Source of the DNA: Limnanthes douglasii subsp. nivea
Taxonomy: Eukaryota > Streptophyta > Magnoliopsida > Brassicales > Limnanthaceae
Direction: 5' to 3'
NCBI GenBank assembly: GCA_036936605.1
Contig: JAUPFV010000002.1
Location: forward strand, 222,053,046 to 222,117,045
DNA length: 64,000 nucleotides
Both the position numbers and the translations under genes were made by a program. Every line of letters starts with the position of its first letter. Position 1 is the stretch's first letter. This document shows positions 11,422-23,929 of the stretch, piece by piece. The notes beneath the pieces were generated by a model. That model was not told the origin of the DNA. It saw only the letters and a list, made by a program, of their open reading frames with translations, and ran no database searches.

Positions 11422-13050
11422 AATTGATATATAATATAGGGTACTCCTACAACGGATAGTTTACTATCAATAAGTAGTATTTTAATTTACGTTAGATTAA
11501 TTATTACTACTAGTTTTTTAATTTATTTTAAAGATTCTACATTTAAACCTGCGGTCCCTATTTAATTTTGATGCACCACTAAATTAATTATAATTATGTA
11601 CAACAAAATTATGTAAAATGAATTCCTACCTACATTCTATTTTGTATACCAAATATTCAAACCAAATTAATTAAAATTATTGCACAACTAAATTACATTA
11701 CTGCCAAGTGTACTCATTTGAGGAAATTTAATTATGGTAGATCATAAGTTATGATATTAATTTAAATACTTCAAATACAACTAAAAAATAAGAGTACTAG
11801 ATTTTGAAAAGACATAACATACATATACAAGGAGAAGTCATATAAACATTATAATTTATGACCATACATAAGACATGTTTTTAAAGTACAAAATATCCAA
11901 AATTGGTGTACAAAATACACCAAAACCACCAGTACATCCTAAAAAACAAGTGAAAATATTTTATTACCACATATAAGATAAAACAACAAATTAAGCTGGA
12001 GAAGAACCTCTGGTACCATCACCACTACAATCACCGTTGTCATCAGCCGTACCATCACTTGTATTATTTTCATTCCTATCGCCGAAACAATTCACGTCAC
12101 CCAACATAATCTTCACCGCAACATCAAATTTAGAATTTAAGGCGAGAATTTTTTATAGCTTTCTCAAGACCAAATTTTTTGCTTCCTCACAACCCAAAAT
12201 AGAATATATTGATCATTGTGATGAACTACCCTAACAATGTTATAAGAATGCTTAGCTATTCATGTTCCAATTACACGCCCCTTCCTCTTTTACAACTTCA
12301 CTGTTGGAAGAGACAAGAACAGTTTTGGATCATTGATAGATTCTGGGTCAGCATTATCACCATGTTTTGACCTGACTACTTACTTGTCAGAACAAAAATA
12401 AAGACTTTTATTAGTTATGCATGAAACCATTAAAACATATAACTATATGAAGTACAGTGACAAGATCAAAAGAGCAGTAAAACTACCAAGACAATCACAT
12501 AGGAAAAACAAGGCAATAACCTACAAGAAAATATATAAAACCAACGCTCATAATACGAGAAACGTTACACTGACCGTACCAGTAAAACATATATATAAAT
12601 TTCCGATCGAAGTGGTAAGGAAACAAAAACAATTATTAATCCTACTATGGAAAATAGATAGACAATATCGTTCAAAATGTCAAGGAAACATAAATAATTA
12701 CTAATCCTATTATGCAACATATATCGATAATGTCTTTTAGAACCCACAAGGAAACAAAAACAATCAATAATCCTACTATGAAACATATATACATAATGAT
12801 CAACCAAACCAAATATACAAGATATTATGTACATATACATATAATCCTATAATAAACAAATTTAACAAAAAAAATATCATGATTTTTCAAGACAAGGGGT
12901 TCACAAATTTGGATGTAGCGTTTCCCAAACTATCCTTCTTACCGTGTGTAAACCTTAAGCGTTTGGCCACCAACAACATTTCTCCGGTTTGCCCAAACTG
13001 CACCAGAGGGTAAAAATTAATATATTTAAAAAACTTAGCTTAAATTCAAA
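11422..13050. other. AT-rich CACTA interior without a recognised gene
   Basis: Only short AT-driven frames are present (for example 12417-12704 plus and 12565-12840 minus), with no recognisable domain. Between 12600 and 12790 a loose repeat of about 75 bp is visible, marked by GGAAACAnAAACAATnAnTAATCCTA. The stretch lies between the two coding relics of the CACTA element and could be intron or decayed sequence. Confidence 0.4.
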
Positions 13051-13059
13051 AAACTTATA

Positions 13060-13600
13060 ATCACTTACATGTTAACTAACTAATCGGGAACGGCTCCTCC
13101 ACCCACCAGCATGAGTCCCTGCCCCACCACAATAATATTTGCGGTTCCTCGAGTTTTTTTCCAACGGTTGCATCTACTTATGACTGCACCAAAAATCAAC
13201 CTATGACTTCTATAGTCTTGTATATTCCTTACAAAAAGGTGGTCAAACATCGATCAACTTGGGTGATGGACGTTATAGGTTGGCTCTCCTCAAGGCACTT
13301 CTCTTCATCATAGCCAAAAAAACTTTTATAACAATTATTTAGTTATTCCACGAACAGCCTCTGGAAATCATCATAACTGTTGTCTAGTATAGTGTAGCAT
13401 TGTTTCAATCAAAACAAAAACAAATCAATTATGCAATTTAAAAAATAAATTCATACACATAATAATACGGTTAATACCTTGAATGTCTTCCACATGCCAG
13501 CCCTAAAACCAAGAAGTATCTTCTCAAAAGTCTCTTAGAAGCATGTAATTTGAAACCTTATTTCAGGGGCAAACCAGCAAAAATATCATCTACCCACAGT
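13060..13600 (-). pseudogene. Ptta/En/Spm-type (Transposase_24-like) relic
   Basis: Broken minus-strand frames contain a segment like the conserved C-terminal block of plant Ptta transposon proteins: an Asn/Arg/Lys-rich NRKYYCGGAGTHAGGW followed by Arg and Ser (near 13080-13160), and upstream MWKTFK-like residues (near 13480). It lies upstream of the tnp2 relic on the same strand, where a second CACTA gene is expected. Stops and frameshifts are frequent and the match is partial, so the family call is tentative. Confidence 0.4.
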
Positions 13601-13995
13601 CTAAAAAAAAATTGGTTTTAGAATAATAAACAATACATAGAGAGAGAAATAAATCTAGTTGTACATTACAAAGAAACTAACATGTCCTCATAGATCGTGG
13701 CCTGTTTACGGTCCATAGTGGGCTTTGGTTTAAGTATAGCATACCCACGATATTTCCAATGTTTCACCATTCTCTATTGATTAGTGAAAACGTCATGTCC
13801 ATTAGCTTCCTTTTAAACGTCGTCAGCCTTCTTGTGCTTCACTTCCTCTTGATCGTCGCCACCCTCCTCTTGCTCCACTTCCACTTGATCATCGACCTCC
13901 TCATCAATATCTTCCCCCTCATTGACGGCCTTTGCATCAGCATCTTCATGCTCCTCTTCTGAACTCTATTCAGATTCTTATTCCTCAATTATACT

Positions 13996-14331
13996 TCAAT
14001 GAGGAAGTTGGTGACATATTCTTGGTTCAGATGGGCTGGGAACCAACGGAGAGACGTCAGACTCTATCTTCAGTGAAGTGCTAAGATAGGTCTTAGATGC
14101 AAAAATATCCCTAGTTGGACTACAAATCAGAGTGAGAGTGGGTGTTGGAGTGGGAGTTGGAGTAAGAGTTGGAATGGGAGTGAGAGTATGGATGGAAATT
14201 TGTTTGAGGTAGGTACTATATCTTGTTCGGAGATGAACTGTATCTACCCTCCCTGACAAAGATTTTCTCGTTGGGGGTTGCGAAAATTCTACATCCCAGA
14301 TTTTGAGGGAACGATTGCGAATTTGAGGCAC
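13996..14331 (-). pseudogene. Low-complexity Thr-Pro ORF, possible N-terminus of the Ptta-like gene
   Basis: A 111-residue frame with a TPTPTPT-type stretch coming from a GAGTGG-like repeat at about 14125-14195. The flanks (ending CHQLPH) are Ser and Pro rich. Such disordered N-termini occur in CACTA accessory proteins, but composition alone could explain the frame. Confidence 0.25.
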
Positions 14332-14509
14332 CGGAACAAAGGTGACTTACCCTTTGGCTTATCTACCATGGCTTGTTTGCCTTTTAATTTTTTTTCTTGA
14401 CCGGCCATACCTACCAAAATAATTAAAAACATTCAATAAACAAATTTGAAACAATAAACACTATAACAACAACAACCTGATATTCAACATCACTGAATCA
14501 CAACACAAA

Positions 14510-15500
14510 CACAATACATGAATGTTAACACATACTCACTACATAAAAACCACAATACATGAGTGTTAACACATACTCACTAAATCAATGAATCACAACA
14601 TTACACACAATACATTATCATGTAAAATGTGTAACTATAAATCTGGACTCAAATAGAGTATTAACACAATACACTCACATTTATAACATAAATGAAGCTA
14701 AATAATAACACTCATAGGTTAAGAGGGTCAATACCTGTTGATGATAGATCGTTTTCTTCCTTACCATCTTGCTACAACCCACATTTCTACAATAGACAAT
14801 CATAGTGTTAACAGACATTAAATCACAAACACAATACATGAGTGTTAACACATACTCACTAAATCAATGAATCATAACATTAATACAATACAATATCTAT
14901 ATTAATTTTATAACTATAAATCTGGAGTCAAATAGAATATTAACATAATACATTCACATTTAGAACAAAAATGAAGCGAAATACTAAAACCTATAGATTA
15001 AAAGACTCAAAACCTTGTTGATGATAAATTTTAGCTTCCTTACCACCTTGTTGAAACCCACCTTCTTACACCAGACAAGTATAGTGTCAATAGACAACAC
15101 CACCAATTTATTAGCAATTAATAAATAAGTTTAAAGTGAAAGAAAACGTAATACACTCACGATTACCACATAAATGAAGCTTAATACTGAAACTTATAGA
15201 ATAAATTTTACCTATTTGCTGTATTTCTTTTTCTTGTACACTTACTTTAGAGCAAACTTTTATTTCTGCGAAGAGACAATCAAACAAATATAGACTGTAA
15301 ACAACCCCTTCATTATCATTTTATAAACTCAAACTAATCAAGAAAACTATACTAAATAACATTAAACAACAAACTGGAAATAAAATGACTTTTGTTAGAC
15401 AGTCAATACCTCAGTCAATATTCTTTATAATCAACACATTTTTGTAGCGCACCTTCCTGCAACCCACATTCCTATAACAGACAAGTTAAGTGTTGACATA
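14510..15500. repeat. Imperfect dispersed repeats in the CACTA 5' region
   Basis: The word ACACAATACATGARTGTTAA recurs near 14510, 14555 and 14830. A longer module holding ACCATCTTGCTACAACCCAC, a CCAGACAA/TAGACAA word and AGTGTYAAYAGACA recurs near 14765, 15045 and, more weakly, 15445. The copies are diverged and spaced irregularly (about 280 and 400 bp). Confidence 0.5.
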
Positions 15501-16250
15501 TAACACCACCAATCTATTAACAAACAATAAATCAATATGAATTGAAATAAAACATACAGATCGAATCAAACATGATAAAAACCAATATACAATAAAATTA
15601 AAACTAAAGCTAAGATAATACATTCGTTTAGAGAGGAGAAAAGAGATAAACAGAAAGAGATTGGGCATAACTGAATAAATAATACATAGAAAGAGATTCA
15701 TACATTCGAACAATTGTTAGGACCACCACCGAGAGATGAGAAGCGCCAAAGATGGGATTAAGGTTTCTGAACGAACATGATAGAGATTCGAAGGGTTTCA
15801 AAGATGAGAGAGGGCAGAGGTAATTTTTGGATTGCTGGAAAATTGAATATAAAAAGAGAGTTTAGAGTTAGATGGAGAGAGAGAGAGAGAGGTCAAATGG
15901 TTATATTTTAGGGCGAGTTATAATTATTGGATAAAAATTAGGCGAGGTTTATTTTGGGTAATAATTGGGCGCAGTTAAAATATATATTTAGCGGGCTTAT
16001 TGCTGTAACGGCCCATGGCAATGAAAACCTAACCTAATTTTATGTGTTAATCATAAAAAAACATTAAAACAATACCGTTGCAAAATTGTATCCACTGAAA
16101 AGGTTCCTCCACCAAATAGTATGTCTGTTGCAATTCTGTGGTAAATATAGACCCATTTTTCATTAAATGGGTCAAAACATATAGTGGTGCAAAAACACTT
16201 CTATTTACAACAGATTGGCAACTGCAAAAGCGGGAGTTTTGTAAAAAGTA
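15500..16250. other. CACTA 5' terminal region with GTTGCAA words
   Basis: No gene is recognised. A GA microsatellite of about 8 units lies at 15876-15892. From about 16075 several GTTGCAA/TTGCAA words and a near-palindrome of GACCCATTT and AAATGGGTC mark the probable subterminal repeats. Confidence 0.4.
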
Positions 16251-16289
16251 GTTTATTCAGTAGTTCTTCTGACCTAGTTAACACCATCA

Positions 16290-17410
16290 CTAGGACTATT
16301 AATTGTTTTTTAGAACCGAAAACCAGACTGGAACCAAACCGGTAAGGAGCGAACCGAGAACCAAACCGAACCTTAACAGTCCGGTTCGTTGTTCCATTAT
16401 AAAAACCGAGACCTATAATGAACCGAAATGATAAAACCGGGTTGGAATCGAACCATTAAAACCGATAAACTTATAAAACTGGTTAGGAGCCAAACTGATA
16501 AACTGGTAAAAATTCGGTATATATATACCATACGTGTTACTTATCCCACATTGTAAAAGATATAAAAGAGAATTTCTACAAACTATGAATAAATAGAAAT
16601 TATAATTTTGTTAGAATGTAAATTCATTTAGCCTTTTGGATATGAAAAATTAATAAGTAATAAATATATGTGTTTGTTTCTACATATATTTAAATGTTGT
16701 TAAAAATAAAATAAAAAATAATAATAAACTTAACATTAATGAAAAGCATGTTTCATGAATTTATTTATATGTTTATTAGTAAACTGGCCGAGCTAATTCT
16801 TTCTCATACGATACAATCATGCAAAAAAAACAAGATTTGTCTATTAACTCTGTTAAAAAAGTATTAGTTTCCACGCATAAAAGAATGAAATGACCATTTA
16901 ATAAATGTCTATAACAACTTATTAACCATTTCCATGAGATCCACATGATTTCCAATTATGAAAGAATGAAATAACCATGATTTCTCATATGATTTCAAAG
17001 CATAGCAGTTAAACGATGATATAAAAGAGAATGAATCTCACATCAAGAAAGAAAAAAACAAATGCGAAAAACAAAAGATATAAAAAGGAAGGTGTTTTAT
17101 CAAAATACAAATTATCTCATATTGAAAGTTAGAAATGAAATAGAGGGTTAGGCTAAGTATATAATACAAAGGTTAGTCGGTGATAAATAGACACATATTT
17201 CTTGTCCCTTTCCTAACTAGTTCAATATTTTTTATATTAAATATTTATAGGGCTTTGTCAGTCTGTTAAACAGAACTAGATCAAATCAAACCGATTCCTA
17301 TCGGTTTGGATTCAGTTCTATTTTATAGAGCCAAAATCTTGTTGGTTCTGTTTGGTCTAAACCGACAAGTTTAATTTTCCGGTCTGGTTCCACCGAAAAT
17401 GGGATGGATA
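16290..17410. repeat. Repeat bounded by GAACCGAACCGG-type segments (possible non-autonomous DNA element)
   Basis: At 16310-16530 and again at 17270-17400 the sequence is dominated by ACCGAACC, GGTTCGGT and AACCGGT words in opposite senses, with an AT-rich core between. The 32256-32979 insertion has the same kind of composition. No terminal repeat or target duplication could be fixed here. Confidence 0.35.
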
Positions 17411-17454
17411 ACAACCATAACCATAACAAACGTTCAAAGAGCAACGTTCCTCAC

Positions 17455-18002
17455 TCAGATTCCCACAGAATGTGCCAAAATATTATAGGGGATTTTAGTG
17501 ATAGTGAATAGCTATAGATATTCAAAAAATAAACATACAATTCTTTTATTACTTTCTTGGAATATCTTACATTGTTTCGGGTTTCAATCCCTTTATATAC
17601 TATAAAACCTTATACATTTTCCTATTATCTCCTAACAATTTACCATTCTTATTTGTGCGCGGTCGTGGGTTAATGTTATGCTCCCACGTTTCTTATGTTG
17701 TCTCGTTACCACTTTTAGTGGTCTTGTTTGCTTAAAAATTGCTACTTAGTTAGAGTTATAACTATGCTTTATGTGGACGACGTCAAATGTTGCATTTTGG
17801 TAGTCGATCCCTCTTCACATTTTTGGAGTAGTCGAAGATACCTCATTTTAGTCGATGGGTTTATCTCACTCCATGTCTCTTACTAGCCGATGGCTCTCAA
17901 CCTCTGTTATATGATCAATGGTAGCTTGCCCTAGTCGATGGGTATAATCTGATGGAGGGATTATGCCTTATCATTTATATATCTCAAGTAGGAAACTCCA
18001 CA
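17455..18002 (-). repeat. Solo or remnant gypsy LTR with primer-binding site
   Basis: Minus-strand TTTTGGCACATTCTGTGGGA at about 17460-17480 closely resembles the primer sites near 700 and in element A. To its right lies an LTR-like block starting TATTATAG (the edge LTR starts TGTTATAG) with repeated AGTCGATGGG words. No gag remains on the left, so this is a truncated copy. The right limit near 18002 is a guess. Confidence 0.45.
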
Positions 18003-18059
18003 ATTGGTGTAGAATTTATACGCCTTCGGTGTATCTATTCCAACGATGGTATTTCTTAT

Positions 18060-20560
18060 CAACACAACCTATATGGAGGGTTCGTATTGGTGGTTTGAAG
18101 TGTCCTACTTTTTCCTCCTATTTTTGTGGTTTTGATGTTTAATAGTTTGTCGTTGTACGAGGAGCTTAAGGATTTCAGTTTAATGTTAGAGGATTTCGAG
18201 GCTTGTGTCATCGATTATAGTGATTTGTTTATCACGAAATCCAACTATACGCAACATAAATCGATTAATTTGGTTAAGGTTTTCGCAAAGGAAAACTGGT
18301 TTATAGTTGAATTAGCACATCGCGACAATGTAAAAAGCAGGAATAATCATAGACTATTGTTCGTATGCGATAGATCATGAACATACACAGAATTGGTAGA
18401 ACTAAATAATCTTAAAAGAAGGTCTACGAGAACGAAGAAATGCGGATGCTCTTTCACGCTTAAAGAAAATAGGAAAAATGATGATTTTGTAGTCTTTAGA
18501 GATCGCAGGGTTCACAATCATAGCATTACGAATTCCAGTGAAGGTCAATCGTAGCTGGGATGATTCTATGAAGAAGAGTTAGAATTTATAATTAGTTTAC
18601 CAATATAGATCATGTCCTCAATATATTATTGGAATAGTAGAAATGTTGAATCCTAAGAATTTTTCGTCCTTGATCACTATATACAATGCTCAACTGAAAA
18701 AACTAAAGATCGAGAAAGGCAATCGCTCGTAGTTCCAATACTTGTTTGACGAACTAAAAAGGTTAAATTATTACGAATGCCATAGATCATGCGAAGATGG
18801 AAGCAGTATCATAAGCGAAGTTTTCTTTGCACACCCGGTTAGTTTGGTTTTGTTATGATCATCGTTAAATGTGCTAATAATGGATAACACCTACAAGGTA
18901 ATAAGGTACGGGAGTTCGTTCTATGAAATTTTTAGAGCTATTTGTACCGGAAAGACTTCTTATATCGTATATGCATTTATATATGGGAAGAAAATTGAGA
19001 ACTACAAATGAGTGTTAGAATGTTCGCAATTATTGATGGTAACTAACTCCATCGAACCACCATCCACTGTTTTGACAGATAAAGACTTAACGTTGGTGAA
19101 AACGGTCTAAGAAGTGTTCCCTAATGAAACCTACAGGTTATATCGATGGCACATTAACATGAACGTCTTAGGGAAAACAAAAAAACTCATCAATGATAAA
19201 TAAAAGTGTCCGATGATATTTTGAAAGTATGGAGTAAAATGATGTTATCATATACAAAACTCTCGTTCAATAACTATCATAACAAAATGCTCCGTGAATT
19301 TAAAGAATATCTGAAACCAATCAAATACACCAAAACTTCATTGGAGCCTTATAATGATAAGTTTATCACGTAGAGAACTAACAAGTCTGTGCATTTCGAT
19401 AACCAAACCATTAACCGCATGGAAATCGCTCATTTTACCATCAAGATTTTCCTTGGTATGAGCGAAGGTAACTTCAAGTAATTTTGCTTGAAGGTTCATA
19501 CTTTGATCGAATTGCGACACAGATAAATTAAAGTCTCATTTGAAAAGAGTCGTTTGTTAGCCTTACATAAATTCACTAACAATATGTACGACAAAGTAAA
19601 AAATAACGTCTCTTAATATGCTTTAGAATATTTTTCCTTGGAAGTAGAAAGTGACCAAACAATGATAGTTGCGTACGGTATACCTTATTCGCACGACCTC
19701 TACGAATTTGTAAGTAACGGTTTAGAGGTACATATAGAATCTTTCCACGATCGTTAGAAGAGGTTAAATATAATTGCATGTAATGATATAACGATGATCA
19801 ATCAATTGAAATAAAAACTGGATAAAATTGTACTTGTTGTCATGAAAACCAAGGATGAAGCACGCATAGAGCGTTTGTAGAGAAATGGTTTTCCATAGTC
19901 TACTCGTAAACATCTTCACATTTAGAGCCTCTAAATAAACTAAAAAACGTGTGATCTTACTACATCATCATAATCCACCAAACGACACAAATCGTATATA
20001 ATACATGTGCTAGATTCTAAGAAGAAAGTACACCATCCCTATGTAATGTTCAAAACTTCATCAGTCAATTTAAGTAAAAAGAACAGAACTCTGGCTCACA
20101 AATTTTGTAAGGGGCACAGTTCATTAATAAATGAATGGTTATCCCACACAAGCAAATGAAATGATTCTTCTAGTGGAACGGTCGATTGTAAGTCAAACGC
20201 TATGATGTCAACTAAAGTAATATTGGTTGATCCAAACAGTTACTTAAACCAATTCTTCATCTTGTATAAACCTTTTCTAACATCGATCAACGACGTTAAA
20301 ACTGATTGCTACTACAGATATCATTCAATTGTGTTTCCCATAAATGGATAACAAGACATATGAAAGTTTATTATGGATGCCCTCTACAACGAGCTTATGG
20401 ATTTTGAGTCTGTGTATGTGGAAATATTTACTAGTATGAAGGATTTAATTAATATTTCCGAAACGTGTAAAGTGTTCTAGCTATGCGGCTACTATGGAGA
20501 ATTGGATGGCGATGCTTGAGATAGGGATTCCGATCGCATCTATTTTTAACTGCATACTCC
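18060..20560 (+). pseudogene. Mutator-like transposase (MULE) relic with OTU-like C-terminus
   Basis: Plus-strand fragments in changing frames follow the usual plan of plant MULE proteins: a FAR1-like N-terminal part (18400-18550, with KKCGCSFTLK), a transposase core at about 18870-19160 (IMDNTYK, then FEIFGATCTGKTF-like residues, TDKDLTLV and FPNETYRLYRWHINMNV), and a C-terminal part at about 20280-20470 like the OTU fold (a DVK start, then LYNELMDF, VYVEIFTS). The core Asp residues of MDNTYK and TDKDL are still readable. The OTU catalytic DGHC is replaced by a TDCYY-like sequence. Many stops and frameshifts make it clearly dead. Confidence 0.7.
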
Positions 20561-21640
20561 ACTTTGTAGAACAGTCAAATGTCATTGATGTTAGTTTTAT
20601 TTTCTACCATTAAAAGTCGCACCCCCTCAGATGTCAAAACGGTTGGAAATTAGATTAGGTTGGGTCAATACCAACTACTTTATCAACATAAGTATTTAAT
20701 TTCATCATATTAAACTTACACCATCCTACCAATTTTTACATTGTCAATTTTTTGTGATTTTGTTTTGTAGCTTTCTATTGCAACTGATGGTTCATGTGCA
20801 AGAATACATCTTTGTTTTCTAAAATTACATTCAGCAGATTTCGAAGGTTGGGTATTGACAATTCATTCTCGTTCCAAAAAATACAAAGATATTAAAAGTT
20901 GTAGCATTGATGTAACCAATTTACCCATTATTATTAAAAAAATCATTGTAATCTATATAATATTATCCACGTAAAAACTTCATGTATTATGAAGATTATG
21001 ATAATGATAATGATAATTTTTAAATCATAACATTAAAAATAAATTATTTGACATAGTTACGAATATTACATAATTCGTACGTAATACTTAATCGAAATAC
21101 AAAAACAAACAAAAAAAATAGCTCAATAGTTGACATTATTGATGTAAAAGACATGTTTATGGTGACGAATAATTCCATCCACACTTGAATCATTTTTTAA
21201 ACGAATATTTCTTATCTTCGTTAGTCACATCAAAATTTACGTAAGCGGTTTCGACACAATTGGCTTTCACATCCGCTTTATCTTTAATTTCTTGCACCAT
21301 ATGAGCAAACATACCTTTTCTAATAAAGCTTTGAAATCTCACACTGAAAACATCACAGGTTTCACGCTTTATTTTATAAGAGAGTGACGCAATCTGTATA
21401 CTCATAACCATTTTCAAATAGTCTAACCTGGAGGTGACTTCTTCACGTACGCGTGTACGGGGCATCATATAAACGGAACACATTGTTTCCCTACCGTGCA
21501 TGAAGTACATTCTGCATAAAACTACATTTTTAAAACTATGAGTATCTTCTTACATCATGTATTTCATACAATCAACGACTTTCAACAGATGCACATTTTT
21601 GTGCACATTTCAATTAGCACCACCCATGAATTGTGGTATG
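20560..21640. other. Interval after the MULE relic with one unrecognised ORF
   Basis: Mostly AT-rich sequence. A minus-strand frame at 21510-21190 encodes 106 residues (starting MYFMHGRETM), basic and without a recognisable domain. It stays open for longer than most local frames but has no supporting context. A terminal inverted repeat for the MULE was looked for and not found. Confidence 0.3.
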
Positions 21641-21649
21641 TGTTTGATT

Positions 21650-22890
21650 TATGGGAGTTCATTTATAAAAGATGATTTACGGGAATAAAACAATAAAGTT
21701 GGTGGGAAACGCCAAATAACATGGCAAAACCCATATCATTTGGCCGGTTTTTCCTTTAAATATTTTGTTAGTTTGAAAATCAAATGGACATCCAACCAGT
21801 AATGGAAAATCACTCTGTCGGTATTTTCACACCGGTAGAGTGAAATATTAAACTGGCGGTGCAACTGCCCCCGCACCACTAGTGTACGAAGGAAAGACTA
21901 AAACAAAATATTACGAAATAATAGACATCCGACATACTGAAGTGTTTCCATCCTACAGTTTCCCGTCAATGGTCGTGTGTAAACCGATCAACGACATACA
22001 AATACGAATGTCAGTTTTCCCAATCCAGAGGGTAAACACGATAAAAACAATATTCTTCGTTCTTGATAAGAGATCAAGGAGAAATATGATCTATCGGTTT
22101 CTCCTGGATCCAACCAAATTTCAGCAACACTCAATCCGATATATATATTAGTTGTACCCATAATCCGTATATGATTGCGATATAAGTCAATCTCCTGATT
22201 CCAAAACCTCTCTCATCTCCACATAAGGCTTAAATATCACCTGAAACAAATACATAACAAGGTAAGAAAAAATTTGATAAGGTAAAATTAAAAGTAGTTA
22301 CATAACAGTACTTATATTTATCTCATCGGGACTGACAATGAAATTCCATTAGTAGGTTTTTCACCAAACATTTATCCATAAGAGTTTTTTCGGCAACCAA
22401 CTAATAAGCTTGGGATTAGATAAGTTATATTCGTTGTTAAATTGAGGGCACAAACAAAGGAAATGGTCGTAGATGCAGCAATTTAACAACCCGAAAAAAC
22501 CGATGAGACTCTTGAGCGACGTCTTTCAAACTCCTCCCAAACCCCTATTTAACCATGCTAACGCGCAAGTAACCCACATCATTTTACTTAGCCGATTTAT
22601 GTGCTCCAAATATGCGAGAAAATCGGTATGTACATATTTATGGCTCGTGTTGGTGAATATGATACAACCAAACATATACATGATCTACGCACGTGCGATA
22701 TGTATAGTCATATCACCGATATACGTGGAATTTGAATCCAAATACATCTCTCATAAATTGGCCCTAAGCCAATTAAGACCTAACCCGACTCCATCATGGC
22801 TATCTAATTTCTCTTGAATCTCATCAGCCATAACTCCTAACAACTTAGCGTAATCAGCATAAACTTCACACTAAGTGGGGCTATTCTTGG
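21650..22890 (-). pseudogene. Plant mobile domain (PMD, MAIN-like) relic
   Basis: The minus-strand translation from 22890 contains YAKLLGV, GLNWLRANL, ARAxIMYMFGCIIFTNTS, KYVHTDFLAYLE, WVTCALAWLNRGL and LLNCCIYDHFLCL in the order seen in the plant mobile domain, a family found both in host genes and within transposons. A few in-frame stops interrupt it. A possible intron acceptor (TTTGTTTCAG) near 22244 precedes a segment with FKPYVEMREV. Its position next to a Mutator relic suits the known association of PMD genes with transposons, but membership of one element is not shown. Similarity fades near 21650. Confidence 0.6.
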
Positions 22891-22899
22891 ATTCGATTA

Positions 22900-23430
22900 T
22901 TCTCCCACAACTGGGAGACCGGTAATGACCACTACGCAATCGAATGTAATACTCATCTAGCCGAAGGAGAACTAGAAGGTGTTGGTCTCGTGATGTTGGT
23001 AGTCGTATAACAATATAATACTTTTTTGAGACAATAATAAATTCTTGAGATTATCGGGATCAATGCTACGTACTCATGTACGAATTTGAGGCTTCTCTTC
23101 CTCAGAACCTGAATCGTATATCACGAAGATTATGTTCACTGCTACCGCTACCCTGACCTCGTTCCTTTGCAGTTTTTAATTTGTTATGGCGTAATGACCA
23201 CTCAGTTTTCTCCAAACGTTGACCACTCAGTTTTCTCCAAACGTTCAACCTGATTCTCTACGACCCATGTAAACCACAACAATTGTGTGATTGAGAAGTA
23301 CGTTTCTCCATCTCTTTGGAGCTTCGTCCCGTCAAACTTCCGAGCTTTTCTCTAACCTAGTCATATGTTGCATGCGACCATAAAAACAACATTTTATTGT
23401 TTTCAAAATTTATAAAAAAAATAATACAAG
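22900..23430. other. Intergenic interval, nothing recognised
   Basis: No gene or clear repeat was recognised. A short direct duplication of GACCACTCAGTTTTCTCCAA occurs at about 23198 and 23221. Confidence 0.4.
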
Positions 23431-23439
23431 CAAACCTTG

Positions 23440-23900
23440 TTTCGACAACACCAGCGTCGAAATTAAATTTTGACTTTCAAATTTAATTCCAGCCAACCCC
23501 AATATTTAACGCTGGGTGGAATAAATTGTAAAAGTCAAAATTTAATCTCCGCTGATACGAATTTTTCACGCCGAAAAATATCAATAAAGAAAATAAGAGA
23601 AAGCAACCCAGGAAATAAAATTGGGTTTGGCTAAATTAGGGCCCTTGATGATAACCATACCCAAAAAATTTCAGCCGTCTTTTATCCCGCCGGTTGAGAC
23701 CCTCTCAACCGGCGGGGAAGCTTACCCCGGCGGGTGAAATAGCTTTTCCGCCGGGTGAGAGGGTCTCAACCGGCGGTTGAGATGGGTCCAACCGTCGGGG
23801 TAAGGATAAAATTGTAAAAGTTTAAAATCGTCATTTTTTTGGAATGGTTAACATTTTTTGGACCCGAATTTAACCGTACCCAATAAAATTATATAATTTT
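23440..23900. repeat. GC-rich inverted repeats around CCGGCGG motifs
   Basis: At 23686-23716 arms CCCGCCGGTTGAGA and TCTCAACCGGCGGG surround a 3-base loop, a near-perfect hairpin. From there to about 23810 the CCGGCGG/CCGCCGG motif recurs at least five times, twice more linked to TGAGA/TCTCA. The flanks, near 23660 and 23850, hold partly complementary AACCATACCCAAAAAA and GGTTAACATTTTTTGG words. This may be a small foldback element. Confidence 0.5.
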
Positions 23901-23929
23901 ACCCTGTTAACCCGCACCAGAAACCCGTA

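Larger units (their letters stand above)
1372..16253 (-). mobile_element. Decayed CACTA (En/Spm) DNA transposon, split by element C
   Basis: The internal minus-strand coding relics (transposase-associated domain, tnp2, DUF4218, then a Ptta-like piece) are the standard content of plant CACTA elements. The ends are degraded. At 1372 the plus strand reads CACTAACCAAACTCAGTTGC. The reverse complement of the other end, near 16253, begins with a CTAC-type end and then shares AAACTC and AGTTGCCA with the left end. Both ends also carry an ATTAAATGGGTCA motif and several GTTGCAA words, as subterminal repeats. No matching 3-bp target duplication was found, so both limits are approximate. After removal of the 3-kb element C it would be close to 12 kb. 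Confidence 0.55.
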
